From assembly GCF_002900365.1 (NCBI RefSeq), contig NZ_CP025979.1:1-64000 (forward strand): DNA of 64,000 nucleotides, given 5' to 3'. Source of the DNA: Escherichia marmotae (GTDB lineage: Bacteria > Pseudomonadota > Gammaproteobacteria > Enterobacterales > Enterobacteriaceae). Below, piece after piece: positions 8,433 through 17,795 of the stretch. Every line of letters starts with the position of its first letter. Within the stretch, counting starts at the first letter, position 1. A program made the translations under genes and the position numbers. The notes below the pieces were generated by a model. The model worked only from the letters and a program-made list of their open reading frames with translations, did not search any database and had not been told where the DNA came from.

Positions 8433-9773
8433 TTAGAACGCGTAGTTAAAGTTAGTCCCGAACAGCCAGGCTTTACCTTCAGACTCGAATTGATATGGAC
8501 CTTCGTTGATCTTCACGCTCTGACCGTGCATATAAGAGACGCCGACATCTACAGAAGCATCTTTATTAAATGCGTAAGTAGTACCTGCGCTCAGCCAGAA
8601 ACGGTCCTGATCCGGAATGGAGATAGAACGGTTCTGTGCCGGAACTGGGCTGTCATCGAAGGCAATGCCGGTACGGAAGGTCCAGTTATCATCGTAGTAA
8701 TAAGTTGTACCCAACGCGATGCGGTAAGCATCTTTAAAGCCTTCATGTTTCTGGAACAGCGTGTCGCCACCGGTTGAGGTTGCTTTCAGTTGTTGGAACT
8801 GACTCCAACTGGTGTAAGCCAGGCTATAGTGAATCGCCCACTGCGGATCAACACGGTTATAACCAGACACTTCCCACATTTCAGGCAGGTTCAGCGTCAG
8901 ATAACCCGACTGCGTTGCGCCACCTGTAGCACCAGGCAAACCGAGATTGTAGTTATTCAGGCCAATTGGCAAGTCGCTGCTGTAGTTACCTTTGAAGTCA
9001 ATTTTTACCTCAGAACGGTAGGTCAACGCGTAGCGGTTGTTTTTATCCAGTTCATACAGGATCCCGGCGTTCCAGCCAAAGCCCCACTGGTTGCCGTTCA
9101 GATGAGCAATTTTGGTGTTACTTTCAATATCATTAGCGGCTGCAGCCAGCGCTTGTCCCTGTGGTGTCCGTCCGGCGGGAGATTGCATAATCTGACCAGC
9201 AACCAGTTGCCCCAGATCACCTGCAAAACGTTCAATTTTTGCACGAGCATAGACGGCGTTAAGACCAAGACCGAAACTCCAGGCGTTGTTTAAGCGGTAG
9301 GCACCGCTTAAATTCATATTCACGGTTTCGAGGTCGGTTGTACCACCGACAGAACCGCCTGCATAAGTGTCATTAAACTCTGTCGCCAGACCATAGTTAG
9401 AGGTAATGGAAGCCCCCCAACCAAATTGGTCGTTAATCGGCGCAACAAAGTGTGCGTTCGGAACCCATGCTGTAGGTGCGATGTTATCCGCGTCGAGGCT
9501 ACGACCAGACGGAGAAGTTCCGCTGATATTCACATCCGGATCAATATAAACCGCACCCGCAGAAAAAGTCGGGCGGTCAAACATGGTAATCAACGCGGGG
9601 TTACGGCTGACATTACCAGCATCATCGGCAATAGCGCCTTCCCCTGAATAAGCCCGACCCAGGCCAGAGGAAGAAAATTCGTTTAACTGAAAGCCTGCCG
9701 ACCAGGCCTGGGTGGAGATAAGTGCCACTGCGACTGCGAGAGCAGACTTTGTAAACAGGGTTTTCTGGCTCAT
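8433..9773 (-). CDS. fadL: Long-chain fatty acid outer membrane transporter FadL
   Basis: A 446-residue beta-barrel with a signal peptide ending AQAWSA-GF and a C-terminal phenylalanine. It takes up long-chain fatty acids and is also a phage T2 receptor. The start at 9773 is chosen because the GAGG ribosome site is two bases from the upstream ATG but eight bases from this one. The stretch SDLPIGLNNYNLGLPGATGG, probably a surface loop, differs clearly from K-12, as expected for a phage-exposed region. Two FadR operators lie upstream. Confidence 0.97.
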   Translation of the reverse strand: MSQKTLFTKSALAVAVALISTQAWSAGFQLNEFSSSGLGRAYSGEGAIADDAGNVSRNPALITMFDRPTFSAGAVYIDPDVNISGTSPSGRSLDADNIAPTAWVPNAHFVAPINDQFGWGASITSNYGLATEFNDTYAGGSVGGTTDLETVNMNLSGAYRLNNAWSFGLGLNAVYARAKIERFAGDLGQLVAGQIMQSPAGRTPQGQALAAAANDIESNTKIAHLNGNQWGFGWNAGILYELDKNNRYALTYRSEVKIDFKGNYSSDLPIGLNNYNLGLPGATGGATQSGYLTLNLPEMWEVSGYNRVDPQWAIHYSLAYTSWSQFQQLKATSTGGDTLFQKHEGFKDAYRIALGTTYYYDDNWTFRTGIAFDDSPVPAQNRSISIPDQDRFWLSAGTTYAFNKDASVDVGVSYMHGQSVKINEGPYQFESEGKAWLFGTNFNYAF

Positions 9774-9859
9774 GACCATAACCTCAATAATTTATTTTTA
9801 TACAAACTATGTTACGTGCTGTAACAGGAGCGCGAAGTGTAGGGGCTGATGTACATCTT

Positions 9860-9899
9860 AGAAATCAGACCAGTGGCGAGAGTATAGGTCTGACCAGAT
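9860..9899 (-). promoter_or_regulatory. Two FadR operators of fadL
   Basis: Two 17-bp FadR-type sites, at 9860-9876 (core ATCAGACCAGT) and 9883-9899 (core GGTCTGACCAGA), lie 23 bp apart. FadR represses fadL through such a pair until acyl-CoA releases it. Confidence 0.8.
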
Positions 9900-10144
9900 G
9901 GAATGTTGCAAGTATGTTTCTATATTTTTTCAAATATGATCTAAGAAACGCGATCCAGTTGGCAAAATTTGGAGGTGGCGCACTCATTCATCCAGGTGAA
10001 TTTTGTTTTAGATCATTTTTAAGTGTGATTTCGGTCACTTATCTGATTTTGCAGAATTAACAACTGGAGCAGCACTTTTCAGAAGCGTAAAATATCCGTA
10101 ACGTTTATCTGGCACCTTGGGTGCACATACAGAGGAAATCAACG

Positions 10145-10429
10145 ATGAGTAAATGTAGTGCTGATGAAACCCCGGTTTGCTGCTGTATGGATGTTGGCAC
10201 CATTATGGACAACTCCGATTGCACCGCGTCTTACAGCCGCGTGTTTGCAAACCGCGCAGAAGCAGAACAAACGCTGGCGGCGCTGACTGAAAAAGCCCGT
10301 AGCGTAGAATCCGAACCATGCAAAATCACCCCGACTTTCACTGAAGAGTCTGACGGTGTTCGCCTGGATATTGATTTCACTTTTGCCTGCGAAGCTGAAA
10401 TGCTGATTTTCCAGTTGGGTCTGCGTTAA
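10145..10429 (+). CDS. yfcZ: YfcZ family protein of unknown function
   Basis: A 94-residue small protein (UPF0381/DUF406 family) that starts MSKCSADETPVCCC. The cysteine-rich start has C4, C12, C13 and C14. Function unknown. The start at 10145 is supported by AGAGGAAA upstream and equals the K-12 length; an upstream in-frame start would add eight residues. It stands alone between fadL and fadI and is followed by a strong terminator. Confidence 0.93.
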   Translation: MSKCSADETPVCCCMDVGTIMDNSDCTASYSRVFANRAEAEQTLAALTEKARSVESEPCKITPTFTEESDGVRLDIDFTFACEAEMLIFQLGLR

Positions 10430-10446
10430 TTCCTCTCGGGTACATA

Positions 10447-10478
10447 CGCCCCTGCCAGGTTGTTGGCAGGGGCGTTTT
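10447..10478 (+). terminator. Terminator after yfcZ
   Basis: CGCCCCTGCCA / TGGCAGGGGCG stem followed by TTTTATTT. Confidence 0.92.
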
Positions 10479-10566
10479 ATTTTCTCTTCTTCTTTTCTCT
10501 CTGTGTCATAGCTCCCACTTTCCCTTTTCTCCACTTGGCTAAATGTAAAAAATAGTTAAGACTATG

Positions 10567-10583
10567 ATCAGGTCAGACCACTT
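10567..10583 (+). promoter_or_regulatory. FadR operator of fadIJ
   Basis: ATCAGGTCAGACCACTT fits the 17-bp FadR consensus and lies 27 bp before fadI, as expected for a repressed beta-oxidation operon. Confidence 0.8.
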
Positions 10584-10609
10584 TATGTCTTTTTTTACAG
10601 GGGAGTGTT

Positions 10610-11920
10610 ATGGGTCAGGTTTTACCGCTGGTTACCCGCCAGGGCGATCGCATCGCCATCGTTAGCGGGTTACGTACGCCTTTTGCTCGCCAGGCAACGG
10701 CTTTTCATGGCATTCCCGCTGTTGATTTGGGGAAGATGGTCGTCGGTGAGCTGCTGGCACGTAGTGAGATCCCCGCCGAAGTGATTGAACAACTGGTCTT
10801 TGGTCGGGTTGTGCAAATGCCAGAGGCTCCCAATATTGCGCGTGAAATTGTTCTTGGCACTGGAATGAACGTCCATACCGACGCATACAGCGTCAGCCGA
10901 GCTTGCGCTACCAGTTTCCAGGCGGTTGCGAACGTGGCCGAAAGCCTGATGGCGGGAACCATCCGCGCCGGTATTGCTGGCGGGGCCGATTCCTCTTCGG
11001 TATTGCCAATTGGCGTCAGTAAAAAACTGGCGCGCGTGTTGGTTGATGTCAACAAAGCCCGCACGCTGAGCCAGCGTCTTAAACTCTTCTCCAGCTTGCG
11101 TTTGCGTGACTTAATGCCTGTTCCGCCTGCGGTAGCGGAATATTCCACCGGTTTGCGAATGGGCGATACCGCCGAACAAATGGCGAAAACCTACGGTATC
11201 ACCCGCGAACAGCAAGATGCACTGGCGCACCGTTCGCACCAGCGTGCTGCCCAGGCATGGTCAGAAGGCAAACTCAAAGAAGAGGTGATGACCGCCTTTA
11301 TCCCTCCTTATAAACAACCCCTCGCGGAAGACAACAATATTCGCGGTAATTCCACGCTTGCTGATTACGCAAAACTGCGTCCGGCATTTGACCGTAAACA
11401 CGGAACGGTAACTGCGGCGAACAGTACGCCTCTGACCGATGGCGCGGCGGCAGTGATCCTGATGACCGAATCGCGAGCGAAAGAATTAGGGCTGGTGCCG
11501 CTGGGATATCTGCGCAGTTACGCGTTTACCGCTATTGATGTCTGGCAGGACATGTTGCTCGGTCCGGCCTGGTCAACGCCGCTGGCGCTGGAGAGAGCAG
11601 GCCTGACGATGGCCGATCTGACATTGATTGATATGCATGAAGCATTTGCCGCCCAGACGCTGGCAAATATTCAGTTGCTGGGTAGCGAACGTTTTGCCCG
11701 CGATGTGCTGGGGCGTGCACATGCCACTGGCGAAGTGGACGATAGCAAATTTAACGTGCTTGGCGGTTCCATTGCTTATGGTCATCCCTTCGCGGCAACC
11801 GGCGCGCGGATGATTACCCAGACATTACACGAACTTCGCCGTCGCGGCGGTGGATTTGGTTTAGTGACCGCCTGTGCCGCAGGTGGACTTGGTGCGGCAA
11901 TGGTTCTGGAGGCGGAATAA
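10610..11920 (+). CDS. fadI: 3-ketoacyl-CoA thiolase FadI (anaerobic beta-oxidation)
   Basis: A 436-residue thiolase, the beta subunit of the FadIJ complex. It cleaves 3-ketoacyl-CoA to acetyl-CoA and a shortened acyl-CoA. The nucleophile Cys99 is in VSRACATSF, the catalytic His in GGSIAYGHPFAATG and the second Cys in TACAAGGLG. It ends in TAATGG, which overlaps the fadJ start by one base, so the two subunits are translationally coupled. Confidence 0.97.
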   Translation: MGQVLPLVTRQGDRIAIVSGLRTPFARQATAFHGIPAVDLGKMVVGELLARSEIPAEVIEQLVFGRVVQMPEAPNIAREIVLGTGMNVHTDAYSVSRACATSFQAVANVAESLMAGTIRAGIAGGADSSSVLPIGVSKKLARVLVDVNKARTLSQRLKLFSSLRLRDLMPVPPAVAEYSTGLRMGDTAEQMAKTYGITREQQDALAHRSHQRAAQAWSEGKLKEEVMTAFIPPYKQPLAEDNNIRGNSTLADYAKLRPAFDRKHGTVTAANSTPLTDGAAAVILMTESRAKELGLVPLGYLRSYAFTAIDVWQDMLLGPAWSTPLALERAGLTMADLTLIDMHEAFAAQTLANIQLLGSERFARDVLGRAHATGEVDDSKFNVLGGSIAYGHPFAATGARMITQTLHELRRRGGGFGLVTACAAGGLGAAMVLEAE

Positions 11921-14064
11921 TGGAAATGGTATCGGCTTTTACCCTAAATGTACGTCTGGACAATATTGCCGTCATCACCATTGACGTTCCCGGCGAAAGA
12001 ATGAATACCCTGAAGGCAGAGTTTGCCTCGCAGGTGCGCGCCATTATTAAACAACTCCGCGAAAATAAAGAACTTCGAGGCGTAGTGTTTATCTCCGCTA
12101 AACCGGACAACTTTATTGCCGGTGCAGACATCAACATGATTGGCAACTGCAAAACCGCGCAAGAAGCGGAAGCACTGGCGCGGCAGGGCCAACAGTTGAT
12201 GGCGGAAATTCATGCTTTGCCAGTTCCTGTTATTGCCGCCATTCACGGCGCTTGCCTGGGCGGTGGTCTGGAGCTGGCACTGGCGTGCCACGGTCGTATC
12301 TGTACAGACGACTCTAAAACCGTGCTCGGCTTGCCGGAAGTACAACTTGGGTTGTTACCTGGTTCAGGCGGCACCCAGCGTTTACCGCGCCTGATCGGCG
12401 TCAGCACAGCACTAGAGATGATCCTCACTGGCAAGCAACTACGGGCAAAGCAGGCGTTAAAGCTGGGGCTGGTGGATGACGTCGTTCCGCATTCTATTTT
12501 ACTGGAAGCCGCTGTAGAGCTGGCGAAGCAGGAGCGTACAGTTTCTCGGACTCTCCCGATTCGTGAACGAGTGATGGCCGGGCCATTAGGTCGTGCGCTG
12601 TTATTCAAAATGGCAGGCAAGAAAACAGAACAGAAAACCCAGGGCAACTACCCGGCGACAGAACGCATTCTTGAGGTTATCGAAACAGGATTAGCGCAGG
12701 GCTCCAGTAGCGGTTATGACGCTGAAGCACGGGCCTTTGGCGAACTGGCAATGACATCGCAATCACAGGCTCTGCGTAATATCTTTTTTGCCAGTACCGA
12801 CGTGAAGAAAGATCCTGGCAGCGATGTTGCCCCCGCCCCATTAAATAGCGTGGGGATATTAGGTGGTGGCTTGATGGGCGGTGGTATTGCTTACGTTACA
12901 GCCGGTAAAGCGGGGCTACCTGTAAGAATTAAAGATATCAACGCCCAGGGCATAAATCATGCTTTGAAATACAGTTGGGATCAGTTGGAGGGGAAAGTGC
13001 GCCGCCGGCATATCAAAGCCAGTGAACGCGACAAACAATTGGCGCTGATTTCAGGTTCTATGGATTATCACGGTTTTTCCCATCGCGATCTGATTATTGA
13101 AGCAGTGTTTGAAAATCTCGAATTAAAACAACAGATGGTGGCGGAAGTGGAGCAAAACTGCGCCCCTCATACAATTTTTGCCTCCAATACCTCATCTTTA
13201 CAGATTAGCGATATTGCCGCTCACGCCTCACGACCAGGGCAGGTTATCGGCCTGCATTTCTTCAGCCCGGTAGAAAAAATGCCGCTGGTAGAAATCATTC
13301 CTCACGCCGGGACATCGGCGCAAACCCTCGCCACCACGGTAAAACTGGCGAAAAAACAGGGCAAAACGCCAATCGTGGTGCAGGATAAAGCCGGATTTTA
13401 CGTTAATCGCATTCTGGCACCTTACATTAATGAAGCTATCCGCATGTTGACCGAAGGTGAGCGTGTTGAGCACATTGATGCCGCACTGGTTAAATTTGGT
13501 TTTCCGGTGGGACCAATCCAACTTTTGGATGAGGTAGGAATCGACACAGGGACTAAAATTATTCCTGTACTGGAAGCAACTTATGGAGAACGTTTTAGTG
13601 CGCCTGCAAATGTTGTTTCTTCAATTTTGAACGACGATCGTAAAGGTAGAAAAAATGGCCGGGGTTTCTATCTTTACCGCCAAAAAGGGCGTAAAAGCAA
13701 AAAACAGGTTGATCCCGCCATTTACCCGTTGATTGGCGCGCAAGGGCAGGGGCGACTGTCCGCACCGCAGGTTGCTGAACGGTGTGTGATGTTGATGCTG
13801 AATGAAGCAGTACGTTGTCTGGACGAGCAGGTTATCCGTAGCGTGCGAGACGGGGATATTGGCGCAGTATTTGGAATTGGTTTTCCGCCATTTCTCGGTG
13901 GTCCGTTCCGCTATATCGATTCTCTCGGCGCGGGCGAAGTGGTTGCAATAATGCAACGACTGGCCGCGCAATATGGTTCCCGTTTTACCCCTTGCGAGCG
14001 TTTACTTGAGATGAGTGAGCATGGGGAAAGTTTTTGGAAAACAACTGCAACTGACCTGCAATAA
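11920..14064 (+). CDS. fadJ: Multifunctional fatty acid oxidation protein FadJ
   Basis: A 714-residue alpha subunit. The N-terminal crotonase domain (about 1-190, HGACLGGGLELALACH and LPEVQLGLLPGSGGTQ) is an enoyl-CoA hydratase. The dinucleotide-binding dehydrogenase domain starts near residue 310 (GILGGGLMGGGIAY) and has the 3-hydroxyacyl-CoA dehydrogenase signature around LHFFSPVEKMPLVE. It works with FadI, chiefly in anaerobic growth on fatty acids. Full length. Confidence 0.97.
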   Translation: MEMVSAFTLNVRLDNIAVITIDVPGERMNTLKAEFASQVRAIIKQLRENKELRGVVFISAKPDNFIAGADINMIGNCKTAQEAEALARQGQQLMAEIHALPVPVIAAIHGACLGGGLELALACHGRICTDDSKTVLGLPEVQLGLLPGSGGTQRLPRLIGVSTALEMILTGKQLRAKQALKLGLVDDVVPHSILLEAAVELAKQERTVSRTLPIRERVMAGPLGRALLFKMAGKKTEQKTQGNYPATERILEVIETGLAQGSSSGYDAEARAFGELAMTSQSQALRNIFFASTDVKKDPGSDVAPAPLNSVGILGGGLMGGGIAYVTAGKAGLPVRIKDINAQGINHALKYSWDQLEGKVRRRHIKASERDKQLALISGSMDYHGFSHRDLIIEAVFENLELKQQMVAEVEQNCAPHTIFASNTSSLQISDIAAHASRPGQVIGLHFFSPVEKMPLVEIIPHAGTSAQTLATTVKLAKKQGKTPIVVQDKAGFYVNRILAPYINEAIRMLTEGERVEHIDAALVKFGFPVGPIQLLDEVGIDTGTKIIPVLEATYGERFSAPANVVSSILNDDRKGRKNGRGFYLYRQKGRKSKKQVDPAIYPLIGAQGQGRLSAPQVAERCVMLMLNEAVRCLDEQVIRSVRDGDIGAVFGIGFPPFLGGPFRYIDSLGAGEVVAIMQRLAAQYGSRFTPCERLLEMSEHGESFWKTTATDLQ

Positions 14065-14266
14065 GAAGGTCAAAGCTATATGAATCCGCGCTGAATGGTG
14101 GAGCCTTGGTTAAAATGTAAACGCATATTGACTATACTTACGCCATTGAGGTAAAAAACAGCGTTTCATTCGGTGAATGGATAAGGCACAATGCCGGCCA
14201 CCGTCTTCTTTCTCTGGTTTCAGATGAAAGAAGACGGGTGAATCTGGTTAACAAAAGCGGTGCAAT

Positions 14267-14752
14267 ATGCAAGTTTTTATCATGCGTCACGGCGACGCAG
14301 CCCTCGATGCCGCCAGTGATTCGGTTCGTCCTCTGACCACTAACGGTTGTGACGAATCTCGCCTGATGGCGAACTGGCTGAAAGGTCAAAAAGTGGAAGT
14401 CGAACGTGTTCTGGTGAGCCCGTTCCTGCGAGCCGAGCAAACTCTGGATGTCGTAGGTGATTGTATGGAACTGCCATCCAGTGTCGAAGTTCTGCCAGAA
14501 TTGACGCCCTGCGGCGATGTCGGTCTGGTTAGTGCTTATCTTCAGGCATTGACCAACGAGGGAGTCGGGTCGGTACTGGTTATCTCTCACTTACCCTTAG
14601 TCGGTTATCTGGTAGCCGAGTTATGTCCGGGCGAAACGCCGCCTATGTTTACCACTTCAGCTATTGCCAGCGTAACGCTTGATGAAAGCGGAAAAGGCGA
14701 ATTTAACTGGCAGATGAGCCCGTGTAATTTGAAAATGGCAAAAGCGATATAA
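14267..14752 (+). CDS. sixA: Phosphohistidine phosphatase SixA
   Basis: A 161-residue histidine phosphatase with the RHG motif at residues 7-9; His8 is the phosphate acceptor. It removes phosphate from the HPt domain of ArcB and acts on the nitrogen PTS. No partner gene overlaps it. It ends at a hairpin terminator shared with convergent smrB. Confidence 0.96.
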   Translation: MQVFIMRHGDAALDAASDSVRPLTTNGCDESRLMANWLKGQKVEVERVLVSPFLRAEQTLDVVGDCMELPSSVEVLPELTPCGDVGLVSAYLQALTNEGVGSVLVISHLPLVGYLVAELCPGETPPMFTTSAIASVTLDESGKGEFNWQMSPCNLKMAKAI

Positions 14753-14786
14753 TTACGCAACGTTTATATCGCATATCAACTTTCAG

Positions 14787-14810
14787 AGAGCCACTTAAGT
14801 GGCTCTTGTT
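14787..14810. terminator. Terminator between sixA and smrB
   Basis: AGAGCCACTT / AAGTGGCTCT is a perfect palindrome followed by TGTTGT, between convergent genes. Confidence 0.75.
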
Positions 14811-14820
14811 GTATTGAATG

Positions 14821-15372
14821 TCAGGGAAGTTCTGGCGGCAGCCACTCTTCCACTTCAATCAATACCAATAACGCCGCGTCGCCGCCGTACTCTTTTGGTG
14901 CCTGGTGAAATGCCATCACATGCGGATGCTGTGCCAGCCACAGTGGTGTTTGTTGCTTCAAAATATGCTTACCGTGCCCATGCATCACACAGGCGCAAAA
15001 CACATGTTCACGGCGACAGGCGGCAATTAATGCGCCCAGTTCCTGTTTGGCTTGTAGCTGCGTCAGGCCGTGCAAATCAAGAAACAACTCCGGCGAATAA
15101 TCACCGCGTCGCAGTTTCTTCGCCTCAAAATGACTGACATCCGGGCGGACATATTTAACCGGGCCTTCGGTATTTAATAACGGCTGAAATTCATCAGAGA
15201 AATAATGGCTGGCATCAGCCTGCTCCTGAATCAACCGCTTGACCGGCACTTCGCTGACTTTTTTTCGTTGTGGTCGATGGACAATCGTGTCCTGCTTAAT
15301 CTTGCGAGTACCCGCCATCAACTGGCGAAACAGGGCCTGATCCTCCTCGCTGAGAGTTGTTTTCTTTTTCAT
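14821..15372 (-). CDS. smrB: Ribosome rescue endonuclease SmrB
   Basis: A 183-residue protein with a C-terminal Smr domain (about 95-180): LDLHGLTQLQAKQEL and HGHGKHILK. SmrB cuts mRNA between collided ribosomes so that tmRNA can release them. The charged N-terminal stretch is the part that recruits it to ribosomes. It is divergent from prmB, and the two share a roughly 165-bp promoter region. Confidence 0.95.
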   Translation of the reverse strand: MKKKTTLSEEDQALFRQLMAGTRKIKQDTIVHRPQRKKVSEVPVKRLIQEQADASHYFSDEFQPLLNTEGPVKYVRPDVSHFEAKKLRRGDYSPELFLDLHGLTQLQAKQELGALIAACRREHVFCACVMHGHGKHILKQQTPLWLAQHPHVMAFHQAPKEYGGDAALLVLIEVEEWLPPELP

Positions 15373-15537
15373 CTATGCATCTCTATTTTATTTTTCCTAC
15401 AGTTTACCCGACTCGTAGCGCAATCGATCGGCCAAAACATAATTTTCCTGCGTCATTGCCGCATGAATGCTGATTTATCGTCATCTTCATGGCAAACTAG
15501 CCGCCGAAATTAATGCGACCATGCCCTGGAGGAATAC

Positions 15538-16470
15538 GTGGATAAAATTTTCGTTGATGAAGCAGTAAATGAACTGCAAACCATTCAGGACATGTTGCGC
15601 TGGTCGGTTAGCCGCTTCAGCGCGGCAAATATCTGGTACGGTCATGGCACCGACAACCCGTGGGACGAAGCGGTGCAACTGGTATTGCCGTCGCTCTACC
15701 TGCCGCTGGATATTCCGGAAGATATGCGCAACGCCCGTCTGACCTCCAGCGAAAAACACCGTATTGTTGAGCGCGTGATCCGCCGCGTCAACGAGCGCGT
15801 TCCGGTTGCCTATCTGACCAACAAAGCCTGGTTCTGCGGCCATGAATTTTACGTCGATGAACGCGTGCTGGTGCCGCGTTCACCGATTGGTGAACTGATC
15901 AACAATAAATTTGCCGGACTTATCAGCAAGCAACCGCAACATATTCTGGATATGTGTACCGGTAGTGGCTGCATTGCTATTGCCTGCGCTTATGCCTTCC
16001 CGGAAGCGGAAGTCGACGCGGTGGACATCTCTCCCGACGCGCTGGCGGTAGCCGAACAGAACATTGAAGAACATGGTCTGATCCACAACGTCATACCGAT
16101 TCGTTCCGATCTGTTCCGTGATTTGCCGAAAGTGCAGTACGACCTGATCGTCACCAACCCGCCGTATGTCGATGCGGAAGATATGTCCGACCTGCCAAAC
16201 GAATACCGTCACGAGCCGGAGCTGGGGCTGGCGTCTGGCACTGATGGCCTGAAACTGACACGTCGCATTCTCGGCAACGCGGCGGATTATCTTGCTGATG
16301 ATGGTGTACTGATTTGTGAAGTCGGCAACAGCATGGTACATCTGATGGAACAATATCCGGATGTTCCGTTCACCTGGCTGGAGTTTGATAACGGTGGCGA
16401 TGGTGTGTTTATGCTCACCAAAGCGCAGCTTATTGCGGCACGAGAACATTTTGGTATTTATAAAGATTAA
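15538..16470 (+). CDS. prmB: Ribosomal protein L3 glutamine methyltransferase PrmB
   Basis: A 310-residue SAM-dependent N5-glutamine methyltransferase. It has motif I (LDMCTGSGCIAIACAY) and the NPPY motif (VTNPPYVDAED) that binds the glutamine side chain. It methylates a glutamine of ribosomal protein L3. The GTG start at 15538 follows CTGGAGGAA and equals the known E. coli length. Confidence 0.96.
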   Translation: MDKIFVDEAVNELQTIQDMLRWSVSRFSAANIWYGHGTDNPWDEAVQLVLPSLYLPLDIPEDMRNARLTSSEKHRIVERVIRRVNERVPVAYLTNKAWFCGHEFYVDERVLVPRSPIGELINNKFAGLISKQPQHILDMCTGSGCIAIACAYAFPEAEVDAVDISPDALAVAEQNIEEHGLIHNVIPIRSDLFRDLPKVQYDLIVTNPPYVDAEDMSDLPNEYRHEPELGLASGTDGLKLTRRILGNAADYLADDGVLICEVGNSMVHLMEQYPDVPFTWLEFDNGGDGVFMLTKAQLIAAREHFGIYKD

Positions 16471-16481
16471 ATTTACTCGTC

Positions 16482-16666
16482 ATTCTTCAAGTTGCATGTG
16501 CTGCGTCTGCGGGTTATTCGGTTCATCCATGGGCCTCCCCCCTTACGGGGCCGCTGCAAGTAGCGTTCAAATCCGCTCCATGCGGATTTGTCGTTCACCC
16601 CAGTCACTTACTTCTGTAAGCTCCTGGGGATTCACTCACTTGTCGCCTTCCTGCAACTTGAATTAT
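16482..16666. repeat. ERIC (IRU) element, long form
   Basis: It contains the ERIC core (CCCAGTCACTTAC, GTAAGCTCCTGGGGATTCAC). The ends are inverted repeats TTCAAGTTGCA / TGCAACTTGAA. The whole is about 185 bp, longer than the usual 127 bp, so it carries extra internal sequence. It fills the prmB-aroC gap, which otherwise holds only the aroC start region. Confidence 0.8.
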
Positions 16667-16706
16667 TTAGAGTAAAAAATGCAAACACAACAATAACGGA
16701 GCCGTG

Positions 16707-17792
16707 ATGGCTGGAAACACAATTGGACAACTCTTTCGCGTAACCACCTTCGGTGAATCGCACGGGCTTGCGCTCGGTTGCATCGTCGATGGTGTTCCGC
16801 CAGGCATCCCGCTGACGGAAGCAGACCTGCAACACGATCTCGACCGGCGTCGCCCGGGGACATCGCGCTATACCACCCAGCGTCGTGAACCGGATCAGGT
16901 CAAAATTCTTTCCGGCGTTTTTGAAGGTGTCACCAGCGGCACCAGTATTGGCTTGTTGATCGAAAACACCGACCAGCGCTCTCAAGATTACAGCGCAATT
17001 AAAGACGTTTTCCGTCCGGGTCATGCCGATTACACCTACGAACAAAAATACGGCCTGCGCGATTATCGCGGCGGCGGACGTTCTTCCGCCCGTGAAACCG
17101 CCATGCGCGTTGCGGCTGGAGCAATTGCTAAAAAATATCTCGCCGGAAAATTTGGCATCGAAATTCGCGGCTGCCTGAGCCAGATGGGCGACATTCCACT
17201 GGAAATCAAAGACTGGTCGCAAGTTGAACAAAATCCGTTCTTCTGCCCGGACCCGGATAAAATCGACGCGTTAGATGAGTTGATGCGCGCGCTGAAAAAA
17301 GAGGGCGACTCCATCGGTGCGAAAGTGACTGTTGTTGCCAGTGGCGTACCCGCCGGACTTGGCGAACCGGTATTTGATCGCCTGGATGCTGACATCGCCC
17401 ACGCGTTGATGAGCATTAATGCGGTGAAAGGCGTGGAAATTGGCGACGGTTTTGACGTGGTGGCGCTGCGTGGCAGCCAAAACCGTGACGAAATCACCAA
17501 AGAAGGTTTTCAGAGCGACCATGCGGGCGGTATTCTCGGTGGTATCAGCAGCGGGCAGCAAATCATTGCCCATATGGCGCTAAAACCGACCTCCAGCATT
17601 ACCGTGCCTGGGCGTACAATTAACCGCTTTGGCGAAGAAGTTGAGATGATCACCAAAGGCCGTCACGATCCTTGTGTCGGGATCCGCGCGGTGCCGATCG
17701 CTGAAGCGATGCTGGCAATCGTTTTGATGGATCACCTGTTACGACAACGGGCGCAAAATGCCGATGTGAAGACTGATATTCCACGCTGGTAA
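16707..17792 (+). CDS. aroC: Chorismate synthase AroC
   Basis: A 361-residue enzyme that makes chorismate from 5-enolpyruvylshikimate-3-phosphate with reduced FMN, the last common step of aromatic amino acid synthesis. Signatures GESHGLALGCIVDG and RGGGRSSARETAMRVAAGA are present. The ATG at 16707 is used; the preceding GTG is in frame but would add one residue. mepA starts four bases after the stop, so the two are co-transcribed. Confidence 0.98.
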   Translation: MAGNTIGQLFRVTTFGESHGLALGCIVDGVPPGIPLTEADLQHDLDRRRPGTSRYTTQRREPDQVKILSGVFEGVTSGTSIGLLIENTDQRSQDYSAIKDVFRPGHADYTYEQKYGLRDYRGGGRSSARETAMRVAAGAIAKKYLAGKFGIEIRGCLSQMGDIPLEIKDWSQVEQNPFFCPDPDKIDALDELMRALKKEGDSIGAKVTVVASGVPAGLGEPVFDRLDADIAHALMSINAVKGVEIGDGFDVVALRGSQNRDEITKEGFQSDHAGGILGGISSGQQIIAHMALKPTSSITVPGRTINRFGEEVEMITKGRHDPCVGIRAVPIAEAMLAIVLMDHLLRQRAQNADVKTDIPRW

Positions 17793-17795
17793 AAA

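Noticed and set aside
16361..16675. 104-codon frame over the prmB end and the ERIC element
   Set aside because: Shadow frame generated by prmB and repeat DNA.
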